Source of the DNA: Haliea sp.
Lineage (GTDB): Bacteria; Pseudomonadota; Gammaproteobacteria; Pseudomonadales; Halieaceae
Direction: 5' to 3'
Assembly (NCBI GenBank): GCA_016704305.1
Contig: JADJAL010000051.1
Span: 1-42,385 of the forward strand
DNA length: 42,385 nt
Shown: positions 17,954-26,144 of the stretch, in pieces
How positions within the stretch are numbered: the stretch's first letter is position 1
How the letters are laid out: every line of letters begins with the position of its first letter
Program-made: the position numbers and the translations under genes
Notes under the pieces: generated by a model
What the model was told of the DNA's origin: nothing
The model's input: only the letters and a program-made list of their open reading frames with translations
Databases searched by the model: none

Positions 17954-19056
17954 GTGAACACGGCTGCAGCGGGGCAACTGACACGCCGGCAATTGACCGT
18001 GCTGATCCTGGCCCTGATGGCCACCGGCATGGGTCAGTCGCTGGTGTTTGCCATCCCTCGCCCCACTGGGGAGGGAGGTGCACCTGCGCGAGTTGCAGAT
18101 CACGTCCATCATCGCGATCTCCGCACTGATTCTTCGGCCTCGCGGCCCCGCGCTGGGGCCGCCTCAGCGATCGCGTCGGTCGCAAACCCATCATCATCAC
18201 CGGACTGGTGGGCTACAGCGTCGGCACGGTGTGCTTTTCCAGTGTCTTTTACGGCGGCCTGGCCGGTTTGCTCAGCGGCACTGCACTTTATGCCGTGTTG
18301 CTGATCACACGCTGCAGCCAGTCGATCGTGATGTCCGCCACCGGGCCAGCCAGCATGGCCTACGCCGCCGATCACAGCAGCCGCGAGCAGCGCACCAAAA
18401 CCATGGCGCGACTCGGCACGGCCAACAGCATGGGCACGATCCTCGGGCCCGCGGTCAGCGGCGTGCTGGCCACGTTCGGCCTGTTGGCGCCGCTGTATTT
18501 CGCCGCCGGTTTGGCGGCCGTCGCTGCGGTGGTGGTGTGGCGCCAGTTACCCGTCACACCCGCCGCCCAACTCACTCCTCGCAAGATCGCGGTGAAGCTG
18601 CGTTACGCCGATCCCCGCATTGCGTTATTCCTGTTCACCGCCGTGGGCTTGTTCATCGGTTTCTCCGCGATACAACAGACCCTGGGCTTCCAGTTGCAGG
18701 ACAAGCTGCACCTGAGTGGCATCGAAACCGCGCAGATGACCGGCGCCGCGATGCTGGTCTCCGCCGTCTTTACCTTCGTCATCCAGGTCACCGTGATGCA
18801 GCGCGTGCAACTGCGGCCCATGCAATTTATCCGCATCGGCCTCGCCTCGATGCTGCTGGGAGCCATCGTGGTATCCGCTTTCGAGACGTTTGCCGTGCTG
18901 GCCATCGGCATGGCGTTTCTCGGCACCGGGATGGCGCTGTGCATGCCCTCCGTGTCAGCCGGCGCGTCGCTGGCTGTGACGCCCGAGGAACAGGGCGGCG
19001 CGGCGGGCCTGGTCAGTTCCTGCCCCGCTATCGGCTTCGTCATCGGGCCCATTTAG
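17954..19056 (+). pseudogene. MFS transporter, frameshifted and missing its C-terminus
   Basis: The pieces read as one major facilitator transporter. A GTG start gives TVLILALMATGMGQSLVFAI (TM1). A one-base gain near 18055-18066 leads to LGREVHLRELQITSIIAISAL. Another near 18135-18142 leads to FGLAAPRWGRLSDRVGRKP, the conserved loop 2-3 motif, and the remaining membrane segments. The protein stops at FVIGPI, about where TM11 would begin, and the following DNA encodes part of a lipid kinase. So roughly the last two segments are missing. Intact relatives are drug or metabolite exporters of about 400 residues. The gene overlaps nothing upstream and follows the acyl-CoA dehydrogenase by nine bases. 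Confidence 0.82.
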
Positions 19057-19871
19057 ATCCGCAGCGCCTGGGTGCGATTGCCGCTGACGCTGTAACGCGC
19101 GCACAGGTCTGCGGCGGGATTGTCGTCGCAGCCGGAGGCGACGGCACCATCAACGCCGTGGCGCAGGCGGTCCTCGGCAGCGGCTGTGCCTTTGGCGTAC
19201 TGCCGCAGGGCACGTTCAATTATTTCAGTCGCACCCACAATATCCCGTTCGACACGGCGCGGGCGCTGCAGGTGTTGTTGCAAGAAGCACCACAGGATGT
19301 GCAGGTGGGCTTGGTCAATGACCGCGTGTTCCTCGTCAACGCCAGCCTGGGACTGTATCCGAAACTGCTGGAGGAGCGCGAAAACTGGAAGCATCACCTC
19401 GGCCGCAACCGGGTCGTCGCCTTCGCCTCCGCATTTGCAACGTTGATGGGCGGCTATCGTAGCCTGCGCCTGCATATCGCGGCGCAGGGCACGCCGCGCA
19501 AGTTGCGCACGCCGACGCTGTTCGTCGGCAACAATGCATTGCAGATGAAGCAGCTGGGATTTTCGCTGGCACAGGACATCGAAAACGGTGAACTGGCCGC
19601 GATCGTGCTAAAGCCTGTGCGGCGCCTGGCGATGCTGGGCCTGCTGCTGCGCGGCGCGCTGGGCCAACTTGGCAGTTCAGAGCGCGTCCTCAGCTTTCCA
19701 TTTCGAAACCTTGTGGTGAACCCGGCATGGCCCTTGCGCACCCGGCGTATCAAGGTGGCTACCGATGGCGAAATCACCTGGCTGCAAATGCCGCTCGAGT
19801 TTCGCGTGGCGCCGCAGCCGTTGCACCTGATTCGACCTGCGAGCCCGGCCCCGGCGAGACAATCTGCATGA
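19053..19871 (+). pseudogene. Diacylglycerol kinase-family protein, N-terminally truncated
   Basis: About 270 residues of a soluble lipid kinase (diacylglycerol kinase catalytic domain). The nucleotide-binding motif AAGGDGTINAVA and the following GVLPQGTFNYFSR are clear, then the beta-sandwich C-terminal domain ending in VATDGEITWLQMP. The usual first about 50 residues, including the first glycine loop, are absent; the open frame joins the broken MFS gene near 19050. No start codon with a ribosome-binding site was found before the GGDGT motif. Its stop overlaps the next gene's start as ATGA. Intact members phosphorylate diacylglycerol or related lipids. Either a real deletion or a misassembly. 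Confidence 0.82.
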
Positions 19872-20686
19872 CACTCGTGCTGCAGGTATCGGACCCGCAC
19901 TTCGGCACCGAACGCGCACCGGTCGCGGCCGCACTGCGCCTATTGGTGCAACAACAGCTACCGGACCTGTTGCTGTTGTCGGGCGATATCACCCAGCGCG
20001 CGACGCGCGCGCAATTCACCGCGGCGCGCGCCTTCATCGACAGCCTGCAGGTGCCGCAGGTGCTGTCGATTCCCGGCAACCACGACATTCCGCTGGTAAA
20101 CCTGGCGGCGCGCCTGTGCCGTCCGTACGCACGGTATCGCGCGGCGTTCGGGACTGCGTTGGAGGGCGAATACGAAAACGCGGATGTACTGGTGCTGGCA
20201 CTGAACAGCACCCGCCGCTACCGCCATATCGACGGTGAACTGAGCGCCGGGCAGATAGAACGCGTGGCGGCACGCCTGCGGCAGGCAAAATCAAATTGCT
20301 GGCGCATCGTCGTCACGCACCAGCCACTGGCGGTGTCGCGCAGTGAGGACGCCAAGGACCTGCTGCACGGCCGCGAGCAAGCGCTGCACAGCTGGGCTGC
20401 GGCGGGCGCTGACGTGGTGATGGGCGGCCACATCCACCTGCCCTATGTGCTGGCAATGCACCAGCTGATGCCAGCCCTGCCCGCTCCGTTGTGGGTAGTG
20501 CAGGCAGGTACGGCTTTGAGTAGCAGGGTGCGCATCGGCGCGCCCAATTCCGTGAACCTGTTGCGTATCGCAGCGGCGGCGAGCACGCCGCGAACGCTGC
20601 ACGTCGAGCGCTGGGACTACAACGACACCGGCAATCGCTTTGAATGCGTGTGCATCAATCAGCTGCTGCCCCCGCCCGCGCGATAA
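19868..20686 (+). CDS. Calcineurin-like metallophosphoesterase
   Basis: A 272-residue cytosolic phosphohydrolase with all dimetal motifs in order: SDPHFG (residues 8-13), LSGDITQR, PGNHDIP, THQP and GGHIHLP. The start at 19868 gives MTLVLQVSDPHFG and overlaps the kinase stop by ATGA, so the two were probably co-translated. The link to a lipid kinase suggests a phospholipid or phosphodiester substrate, but members also cleave cyclic nucleotides and UDP-sugars. It converges on the TAXI gene, with 54 bases between. Confidence 0.9.
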   Translation: MTLVLQVSDPHFGTERAPVAAALRLLVQQQLPDLLLLSGDITQRATRAQFTAARAFIDSLQVPQVLSIPGNHDIPLVNLAARLCRPYARYRAAFGTALEGEYENADVLVLALNSTRRYRHIDGELSAGQIERVAARLRQAKSNCWRIVVTHQPLAVSRSEDAKDLLHGREQALHSWAAAGADVVMGGHIHLPYVLAMHQLMPALPAPLWVVQAGTALSSRVRIGAPNSVNLLRIAAAASTPRTLHVERWDYNDTGNRFECVCINQLLPPPAR

Positions 20687-20740
20687 TGCGGCGACGCGCG
20701 GGATGAGACAAAACAGGGACTAGCAGGACAGCACTGCCAC

Positions 20741-21618
20741 CTACTCCGTCGGGTATACCTGCATCCAGTAGAAATCCACCAGCTTGCCCAACTGGTTGCG
20801 CTGCTCGCTTGCGAGCTTGTGCTTATTTGCCAATAGCAGGCCGACGACACAGAGCGTCTGCAGCGGCTCGTCCATCTCGGCCATGGCCAGATCCATCTGG
20901 CGATAGACCGGTTTGCCATCCCAGCTCGCTGCGGTAAAACGCGCGTCCCCCAACTCAACCAGGCGGAAACGCTCGGGGTGTGCGAGCGCCATGTCGACTT
21001 CCGGCGAGTGCTCCCGCGGACGGTGCACCATCATCACGGCATCGACCTCAGGGTTGTCCGAATCCATTGTTTCCATCGCGGCAAGCGTATCGCCGTAAAC
21101 CACGTTGGCCTGGCCCAACTCCGGCACCTGGCTCGCCATGTAATCAAAGGTCACCGCGATACCACTGCTCGCACTGGGAATCCCGAGGCGCAGGTTTTTG
21201 GCCGCGCGCAAGTCGTCATCGGTACGAATGCTGCCGTCGGCGCTGGTGACGATGAACACGCACTCCGGCCCGATATTCTCCAACACGACAAGGTTTTCGA
21301 TCACCCGGGGATTCTTGTTCAGGTAAAGCTGCACCGCGTCGGCCTGCGCAAAGCCCAGGTTGACAGGACTCGTCTCGTCCAGCAGCCGGTCCAGGTTGTC
21401 CAGCGAACCGGTGCTGGGCAGGTTTTCCACGCCCAGTCCAATCTCCTTCGCGGCGACTGCTTGCAGGCGAGCGCCGGCGTTCCAGTACCCGCCACCCTCC
21501 ACGCCCGAGCTGAGGACAACAGCGGTCGCGTTGCGGCGGCGTTTTCTTCAGACGTGGACAGAGGCGCGACAAATCCCAGACAGAACATCAGCAAGGCGCG
21601 AGGAAACACAGGGCTCAT
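20741..21618 (-). CDS. TAXI-family (TRAP-associated) solute-binding protein, one-base frameshift
   Basis: Likely a periplasmic binding protein. An N-terminal secretion-like segment, MSPVFPRALLMFCLGFVAPL, is read in one frame from 21618. The mature part (VVLSSGVEGGGYW, then LPSTGSLDNLDRLLDE and VNLGFAQADAV) follows in another. One missing base in the GC-rich stretch near 21535-21545 joins them into 292 residues. The early GGGYW glycine loop and the SxDNL pattern are typical of the TAXI/NMT1-like fold. No TRAP membrane subunit is nearby, so it may work with a distant permease or act as a sensor. Ligand unknown. Confidence 0.75.
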
Positions 21619-21727
21619 AGTTGGTTCCAGATTATCTATTGCAATTTTTTAACCCAGACTATCAGCGCTTGCTGCCAAGGAAAAGCAGAGAATCACCAGC
21701 TGCCCAAGTCGAGCACAATCTCCGCGC

Positions 21728-21898
21728 TTACTGTCTCTTCAGTTCCTCGATTTTCTCGCGCAGTTTTTCCGCGTCGGCGGTAAGACTGGAATACAGGCGG
21801 ATGTTGCCATTGCGCTGCGCCTGGAACGCCCTTGTGACCAGAATGTCACGTTCTTTCTCCCACTTCTTCAATGGGGATTTCTTGAATAGTCCAAACAC
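21728..21898 (-). CDS. Small DUF6435/Lacal_2735-like protein, GTG start
   Basis: A 56-residue protein on the minus strand: it opens with (M)FGLFKKSPLKKWEKERDIL and continues QAQRNGNIRLYSSLTADAEK. The pattern of an FGLFKK-P start, a lysine- and glutamate-rich helix, then AQRxGxIRxY and a final charged helix, is one I recall from the DUF6435 family. The GTG start follows AGAGGGG by about eight bases. It is short, soluble and helical, with no known function. It lies upstream of, and in the same direction as, the TAXI gene, 109 bases away. Confidence 0.75.
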   Translation of the reverse strand: MFGLFKKSPLKKWEKERDILVTRAFQAQRNGNIRLYSSLTADAEKLREKIEELKRQ

Positions 21899-22283
21899 TG
21901 TCCTGCCCCTCTTCTTCCAGCAATCTGAAATGACTCCACACGGGTACGCAGTGGCGCGCCGACAGGATCAAATTTTTCTCCACCCGCGCGAATGGCGCGA
22001 CACGTTCGCAAAGTATGTCGCCGCGCTGTTGCCGATCAGGCCAGGTCCGCTCAATGACTCACGTCGATGATCCAATCGAGAAAAGCCTGCGTACTCGGTT
22101 ACAGGGAGCCCTGGATGCAGTCTTCCCCTGCTTGCTCGCTCCCGTTTTCACCCATCCACACCCTTGTCCCGCGGCATCCGCCGCGGGTTTTTTCGCCCAT
22201 AAAAAGCGGTGCGGATGGTGGGTGACCTGTTTCGCGGCGAGATCGCGTTACCAAGACGCGGCACAACACTACGGAGTCTACGC
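21899..22283. other. 385-base interval with no supported gene
   Basis: No coding region is convincing here. A plus-strand open frame (MTPHGYAVARRQ..., to 22070) has no recognisable motif or ribosome-binding site. The only strong element is an intrinsic terminator at 22168-22193. The interval may hold the remains of a lost gene or a small RNA. Confidence 0.5.
22168..22193 (+). terminator. Strong intrinsic terminator without an obvious gene
   Basis: CCCGCGGC (22168-22175) and GCCGCGGG (22180-22187) form a perfect 8-bp GC stem with a four-base loop, followed by six T residues. It is oriented for plus-strand transcription, yet no plus-strand gene ends within the preceding 1.4 kb. It would insulate the flavin monooxygenase gene from upstream transcription. 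Confidence 0.75.
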
Positions 22284-23471
22284 ATGAACCAATCCGTCAA
22301 TTCTGAAGCCCTGCGGACCATGGACGCCGGCGCCGCCATGCAGGAGCGGGTGCAGGCCCTGCAACCATTGCTTCGCGCCAATGCGGACAGGGCGCGCAGT
22401 GAGCGGCGCGTGCCGATAGAGAATATTCAGGCGCTGCAGGAGGCGGGATTTTTCCTGGCGCTGCAACCGGCGCGCTGGGGCGGCTATGAACTCGATCCAC
22501 AGGATTTCTTTCGCATGCAGATCGCGATCGCCGAGTGCTGCATGTCCACGGCGTGGGCCAGCGGCATCGTGGCGGTCCACGCCTTCCAGATCGCGCTGAT
22601 GGACCCGCAAGCCCAGCAGGATGTCTGGGGCGATGACATACACACCAGGGTGTCCTCCGCCTACGCGCCCATGGGCAAGGTCGAGCCGGTGAACGGCGGA
22701 TATCGGTTTAGCGGTCGCTGGAGCTGGAGCAGCGGCTGCGATCACTGCAGTTGGGCATTGCTGGGTGGCATTCTCCCCGATGGCACCTATCGGACATTTT
22801 TGCTGCCACGCAGCGATTACCGCATCGAGGACACCTGGTATTCCATGGGATTGCAGGGCACCGGTTCCAACGACATCGTGGTGGAGGACGCGTTTGTTCC
22901 TGACTACCGCATCCACAAGCAATCCGACGGTTTCGCGGGCACCAATCCCGGCGTAACCCAGGACAGCGCGGCGCTCTACCAGTTGCCCTGGGCCCAGCTG
23001 TTTATCCGCGTGGTCTCCACGCCCGCTATCGGCGCCGCCAGGGACGCGCTCGCGCTGTATACCGCGCTGGTCAAAGGCAAGGCCAGCGGCGATGCCACCA
23101 AGCTGGCCCAGGACAGCGGCACCCAGATGCGCATTGCCGCCGCCCGCAACACCATCGAGGAAATGACCACGGTACTGCTGGCTAATTTCGACGCGATGAT
23201 GGCCTGCCTGCGCGCCGCCGAGACCATCAGCCTGGAGGATCGCATCCTGTACCGCTACCAGGCAGCGCTGGTCATCGAGAAATCCATTGAGGTAGTCGAT
23301 TCGCTGTTCTCGTCAGCAGGCGGCTCCTCGGTATTCCAGGGGAGCGCCATCCAGCAGCGCTTCCTCGACATCCACACGGCGCGGGCGCACGTGGCCAACA
23401 ACCCTACGGCGTTCGCGCGCAATCTTGGCGCGGTCGCGCTGGGCGCGGAGAATTCAGATTTCTTCGTCTGA
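22284..23471 (+). CDS. HsaA-like flavin-dependent monooxygenase (acyl-CoA dehydrogenase fold)
   Basis: A 395-residue two-component flavin monooxygenase, oxygenase part. It closely follows the pattern of HsaA, which hydroxylates the phenolic ring of 3-HSA in bacterial cholesterol degradation: LQPARWGGYELDP, DPQAQQDVWGDD, then SSAYAPMG, WSWSSGCDH, and RIEDTWYSMGLQGTGSND. HsaA of M. tuberculosis has 394 residues. The enzyme needs reduced flavin from a separate reductase, and none is encoded in the window. The ATG at 22284 follows ACGGAG by seven bases; a longer in-frame start lies across the terminator region. Related enzymes act on other phenols, indoles and thiophenes, so the substrate is open. 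Confidence 0.88.
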   Translation: MNQSVNSEALRTMDAGAAMQERVQALQPLLRANADRARSERRVPIENIQALQEAGFFLALQPARWGGYELDPQDFFRMQIAIAECCMSTAWASGIVAVHAFQIALMDPQAQQDVWGDDIHTRVSSAYAPMGKVEPVNGGYRFSGRWSWSSGCDHCSWALLGGILPDGTYRTFLLPRSDYRIEDTWYSMGLQGTGSNDIVVEDAFVPDYRIHKQSDGFAGTNPGVTQDSAALYQLPWAQLFIRVVSTPAIGAARDALALYTALVKGKASGDATKLAQDSGTQMRIAAARNTIEEMTTVLLANFDAMMACLRAAETISLEDRILYRYQAALVIEKSIEVVDSLFSSAGGSSVFQGSAIQQRFLDIHTARAHVANNPTAFARNLGAVALGAENSDFFV

Positions 23472-23512
23472 TGATGTTCCTGATCGTGGTGTCCCGCGTT
23501 GGACAGTGATCC

Positions 23513-23552
23513 ATAACTGATATTGCAGCGTATATACAGGTAATTCAGTTAT
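23513..23552. promoter_or_regulatory. Dyad before the DUF2892 gene
   Basis: ATAACTGA (23513-23520) and TCAGTTAT (23545-23552) are perfect inverted repeats 24 bases apart. The 8-bp palindrome GTATATAC (23530-23537) lies between them. They sit 20-60 bases before the start codon, in the promoter region, and look like an operator. No regulator can be named. Confidence 0.4.
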
Positions 23553-23573
23553 ACACACCTTAGGAGAGAATTT

Positions 23574-23807
23574 ATGATCGAACGCAACCTTGGCAATATT
23601 GAGCGCGTGGTGAGACTGTTTTTGGGCATCGCCTTCGCAGCGTGGGCATTCCTGCAGCCGACAATGAACATCATAGAGTGGTTCGTTGTTGGCATTTCGC
23701 TCGCACTGATCCTCAATGGCATTTTCTCGCGTTGCTATGTCTGGTACATGCTGGACATAAACAGCCTGGAAACACGTCGGGAAACACCCTCCACTACCAT
23801 CTGCTAG
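23574..23807 (+). CDS. DUF2892-family inner-membrane protein
   Basis: A 77-residue protein with the DUF2892 signature NLGNIERVVRLFLG at the N-terminus and two transmembrane helices (about 13-31 and 36-54). In other bacteria this domain occurs alone or fused to a rhodanese (YgaP). The function is not established; links to sulfur transfer come from the fused forms only. AGGAGAG lies five bases before the ATG. An operator-like dyad is upstream. The gene is monocistronic, between the HsaA-like gene and a convergent unknown gene. Confidence 0.85.
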   Translation: MIERNLGNIERVVRLFLGIAFAAWAFLQPTMNIIEWFVVGISLALILNGIFSRCYVWYMLDINSLETRRETPSTTIC

Positions 23808-23834
23808 AAGCGCACACCGCAGCCCCTGGCTGCA

Positions 23835-24188
23835 TCAACGCTCGCAGTCTGCAGGTGCTCGTGTGATGCGCATGTACGGGCGATTCCTCGCATGCTGCGG
23901 CTCTTCCTCGCGGTGCAACTCCACCGCCAGCGCCACATGTGCAAAGCTGAGCACCAGCTTCATCAACCGCTGTTCGCTCTCATCCCACCCGTTCAGCGGC
24001 CTGGCATCAAGCCAGGCTAACGCCTGCGGCACCAGGTCGACAGCCGCGTTGTAGAACGCGGCACGACCGGCTTCATCGCTGATGTCGCGGCAGTGGGCGC
24101 GTGCGGCCGCCGTGTCGGCAGCCCAGAATTCCACGAACGGCGCCAGCGCTGCAAAGTCGGCGGGCAGTAATCGCTCTGTAGCGTTCAT
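23835..24188 (-). CDS. Uncharacterised 117-residue protein coupled to the Rieske oxygenase
   Basis: I do not recognise this family. The protein is soluble, alanine-rich and probably all-helical (LPADFAALAPFVEFWAADT; then LMKLVLSFAHVALAVELHRE). It lacks metal, flavin or ferredoxin motifs and does not look like the NTF2-like small (beta) subunit of ring-hydroxylating oxygenases. Its ATG overlaps the Rieske gene's stop (ATGA), so it is very likely made with, and may act with, that oxygenase. It is the last gene of the transcript and converges on the DUF2892 gene. Confidence 0.7.
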   Translation of the reverse strand: MNATERLLPADFAALAPFVEFWAADTAAARAHCRDISDEAGRAAFYNAAVDLVPQALAWLDARPLNGWDESEQRLMKLVLSFAHVALAVELHREEEPQHARNRPYMRITRAPADCER

Positions 24189-25390
24189 TGCTGTGCTCCT
24201 CCGGCAGCGAGTTCCGCTTGATAGGCCTTCACTTTCGCGTCGACGTGATGCATGAGGTGGCGCAGCAGTACCTCCTGCGACTGCAGGTGAATGTGCTTGA
24301 GTGCACCGCTGTTCAGGCCTCGTTGCCCGGCTTCAATGACAGCGCGATCCTCGGCGTGGACGTCGCGCGCCATGGCCATTGAGAACTCTCGACCAAAGCG
24401 TTCGCTCGCGTTCATGTCGTCACCCACCCAATAAATGCGGATCACGCCGCGCGATTTGCGCGCGCTGATCGGCATCACGTAATGCGTGAAGTGCTGCGTC
24501 GGCGTACCGATCAGGAAGAAGTTGGGGAACAGTGCGTAGTAATCGCGCGCATGCGCGGCATTCATCATGCCGCGCTGCATCAATGCGGGCACCAGCTTGC
24601 CGAATGCCAGCTTCTGCGTGGCACTGAGCTGCGGCGCGGGATTGGTCCAGATTTTCTGCGTGCGATGTTCGCCGTGGAAGCCATATTTTTCCGGATAACC
24701 AAACTGATTTTCCGGCCCCACTGCGCCGCCGCCACCGGAGCGGGCGTGGATGAAGCGCAGGTGGTAGTTTTCCTGGAAGTTGTCGTAGGTGATCTTCCAG
24801 TTGCCGTCAATCTCGTAGACATACTCGGAGTAGGTCGTGGCGCTGGCGACCGGTTGTGTCTCCAGCTGTTCACCCAGCACGCCAAGGTACTCGCGCAGGC
24901 TCTGACGCGGTGACGGATCGAGATTGACGAAGATCAACCCCGCGCAAACCGCCACGGAAACCCTGTTCAAGCCCAGTTCCTTTTTCTCGACATAGAAGCG
25001 CTCCAGATCCGGTGCGCCGCGCAGATCGCCGTTACTGTTGAACGTCCAGCCATGGTAGGGACAGGTGAAGCTGGCGCGCTTGCCGCAGGCCTCCTGCGTG
25101 AGTTGCGTGCCGCGATGCGTGCAGACGTTGTGAAAGGCGCCCAGGTTGCCGTCGTTGTCACGTGTGATGAGGATCGACGCATTGGCAAAATCAAACTGCC
25201 GGACAATGAAACTGCCCGGCTCGGGCAGTTCACAGCCATGCCCGATGTTCAGCCAGGTGCGCTTGAAGATCGCTTCGCATTCGAGCGCGAAATAATCGTC
25301 CCGGTAATAGGGGCCTGCCGGAAGCGGCCCTGTTCCGAGCGCCAATGCCTCCTCGGTTTCCGACATCTGGTATTGATGCTGCGCGCTCAT
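24185..25390 (-). CDS. Rieske non-heme iron oxygenase, alpha subunit, with bridging glutamate
   Basis: A 401-residue oxygenase. The Rieske [2Fe-2S] ligands are C90, H92, C110 and H113 (NVCTHRG; CPYHGW). The catalytic iron ligands are H210 and H215 in DNFQENYHLRFIH. The residue that usually bridges the two metal centres, aspartate, is here E207, as in the carnitine and choline monooxygenase (CntA-type) branch. A final HAEDRAVIEAGQRG also fits this superfamily. It does not match KshA (ketosteroid 9-alpha-hydroxylase). A reductase or ferredoxin gene is not nearby. It heads a two-gene transcript and is divergent from a TetR gene, with two dyads in its promoter. Confidence 0.88.
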   Translation of the reverse strand: MSAQHQYQMSETEEALALGTGPLPAGPYYRDDYFALECEAIFKRTWLNIGHGCELPEPGSFIVRQFDFANASILITRDNDGNLGAFHNVCTHRGTQLTQEACGKRASFTCPYHGWTFNSNGDLRGAPDLERFYVEKKELGLNRVSVAVCAGLIFVNLDPSPRQSLREYLGVLGEQLETQPVASATTYSEYVYEIDGNWKITYDNFQENYHLRFIHARSGGGGAVGPENQFGYPEKYGFHGEHRTQKIWTNPAPQLSATQKLAFGKLVPALMQRGMMNAAHARDYYALFPNFFLIGTPTQHFTHYVMPISARKSRGVIRIYWVGDDMNASERFGREFSMAMARDVHAEDRAVIEAGQRGLNSGALKHIHLQSQEVLLRHLMHHVDAKVKAYQAELAAGGAQQ

Positions 25391-25425
25391 CCCCGCCTCC
25401 CCGTGTCAATCGTGTGTTACCGCCT

Positions 25426-25454
25426 TTTATACGACAGGCATGTCGTAATTTCAA
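25426..25454 (-). promoter_or_regulatory. Near-consensus promoter of the Rieske gene
   Basis: On the minus strand TTGAAA (25449-25454), exactly 17 bases, then TATAAA (25426-25431). Each box matches sigma70 in 5 of 6 positions. An 18-bp dyad occupies almost the whole spacer, so a bound repressor would block RNA polymerase. Confidence 0.7.
25430..25447. promoter_or_regulatory. TetR-type operator, site 1
   Basis: TACGACA (25430-25436) and TGTCGTA (25441-25447) are perfect inverted repeats around GGCA. The site overlaps the -10 box and spacer of the Rieske promoter, and lies about 90 bases before the divergent TetR gene. The size and placement fit TetR-family binding. Confidence 0.65.
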
Positions 25455-25465
25455 CACAGGTGTTG
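25452..25465. promoter_or_regulatory. TetR-type operator, site 2
   Basis: CAACAC (25452-25457) and GTGTTG (25460-25465) form a 14-bp dyad with a two-base centre, overlapping the -35 box of the Rieske promoter. Its half-site differs from that of site 1, so it may bind another protein or be a weaker site. Confidence 0.4.
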
Positions 25466-25532
25466 TAAAAATAGCGCGTGCTGCCGACAATGCAGACCAC
25501 ACCAACCAGACTAACGAGGCAAGGCCACAGAT

Positions 25533-26144
25533 ATGCCGAACAGCACCGCATCCGCCGTCGAACGCCCTGAACAGCGACGCAACAAGGGGTTTGAGGATAC
25601 GCACCAGCAGATGATTGAAACCGCCGTCCGGCTCATTTCGGCGAAGGGCGTCGATTCGCTGTCGATCGCCGCCATCGCGCGCGCGATGAACATAAACCGC
25701 ACCACTGTCTACTACCACTTCGACAGCCGCGACGCGTTGCTGGAAGCCGTGAAACACTGGTCCGCGGAGCAGCTTGCCAGGGGACTGGCTGTCGCGCTGC
25801 CGCAGCAGGAACGCATGGATTTCGTCACGCGCTTCGTGCTCGAGAATCCGGCGCTCATCAAGCTCTGGATTGACGACTTCATCGCGCCAGGCGACATACG
25901 TACCCGCTACCCGCTGTGGGACGCGCTGGTGGAAGGCATGGCCGCAACCTTCGCCGCCCGCCCGCCTGAAGAACCCGTGGATGCCGAAATCTACTGCGTC
26001 ATGTTGCTGACCAGCGCAATCATCGGACCGCGAGTGTTCATCAACAGCGTCGATCCCGCCAGCGACATCGATACCGTGGTGCAACGTTTCCGGCAGGAGC
26101 AGCAGCGCATGCTGCGGCACGACGCGCTGTTCAGGGAACGGTAA
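25533..26144 (+). CDS. TetR-family regulator divergent from the Rieske gene
   Basis: A 203-residue regulator. The helix-turn-helix is at about 29-70: IETAVRLISAKGVDSLSIAAI, then RAMNINRTTVYYHFDSRDAL. The C-terminal helical domain would bind the ligand. It starts 142 bases from the divergent Rieske gene, and two dyads lie between them, so it probably represses the oxygenase and perhaps itself. Its 3' end overlaps the convergent thioesterase gene by 14 bases. Confidence 0.9.
   Translation: MPNSTASAVERPEQRRNKGFEDTHQQMIETAVRLISAKGVDSLSIAAIARAMNINRTTVYYHFDSRDALLEAVKHWSAEQLARGLAVALPQQERMDFVTRFVLENPALIKLWIDDFIAPGDIRTRYPLWDALVEGMAATFAARPPEEPVDAEIYCVMLLTSAIIGPRVFINSVDPASDIDTVVQRFRQEQQRMLRHDALFRER

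Noticed and set aside
18048..19052. N-terminal part of a long frame reading into the lipid kinase as a possible fusion protein
   Set aside because: Apart from its first about 30 residues, which belong to the MFS protein, the frame is out of phase with the transporter and very arginine- and histidine-rich, so it is not a real fusion.
21621..22070. 150-codon plus-strand frame ahead of the orphan terminator
   Set aside because: It runs antisense to the DUF6435-like gene and has low-complexity serine and arginine stretches with no ribosome-binding site.
24185..25390. Identification of the Rieske oxygenase as KshA
   Set aside because: The bridging glutamate and overall motif spacing fit the carnitine/choline-type branch, not ketosteroid 9-alpha-hydroxylase.
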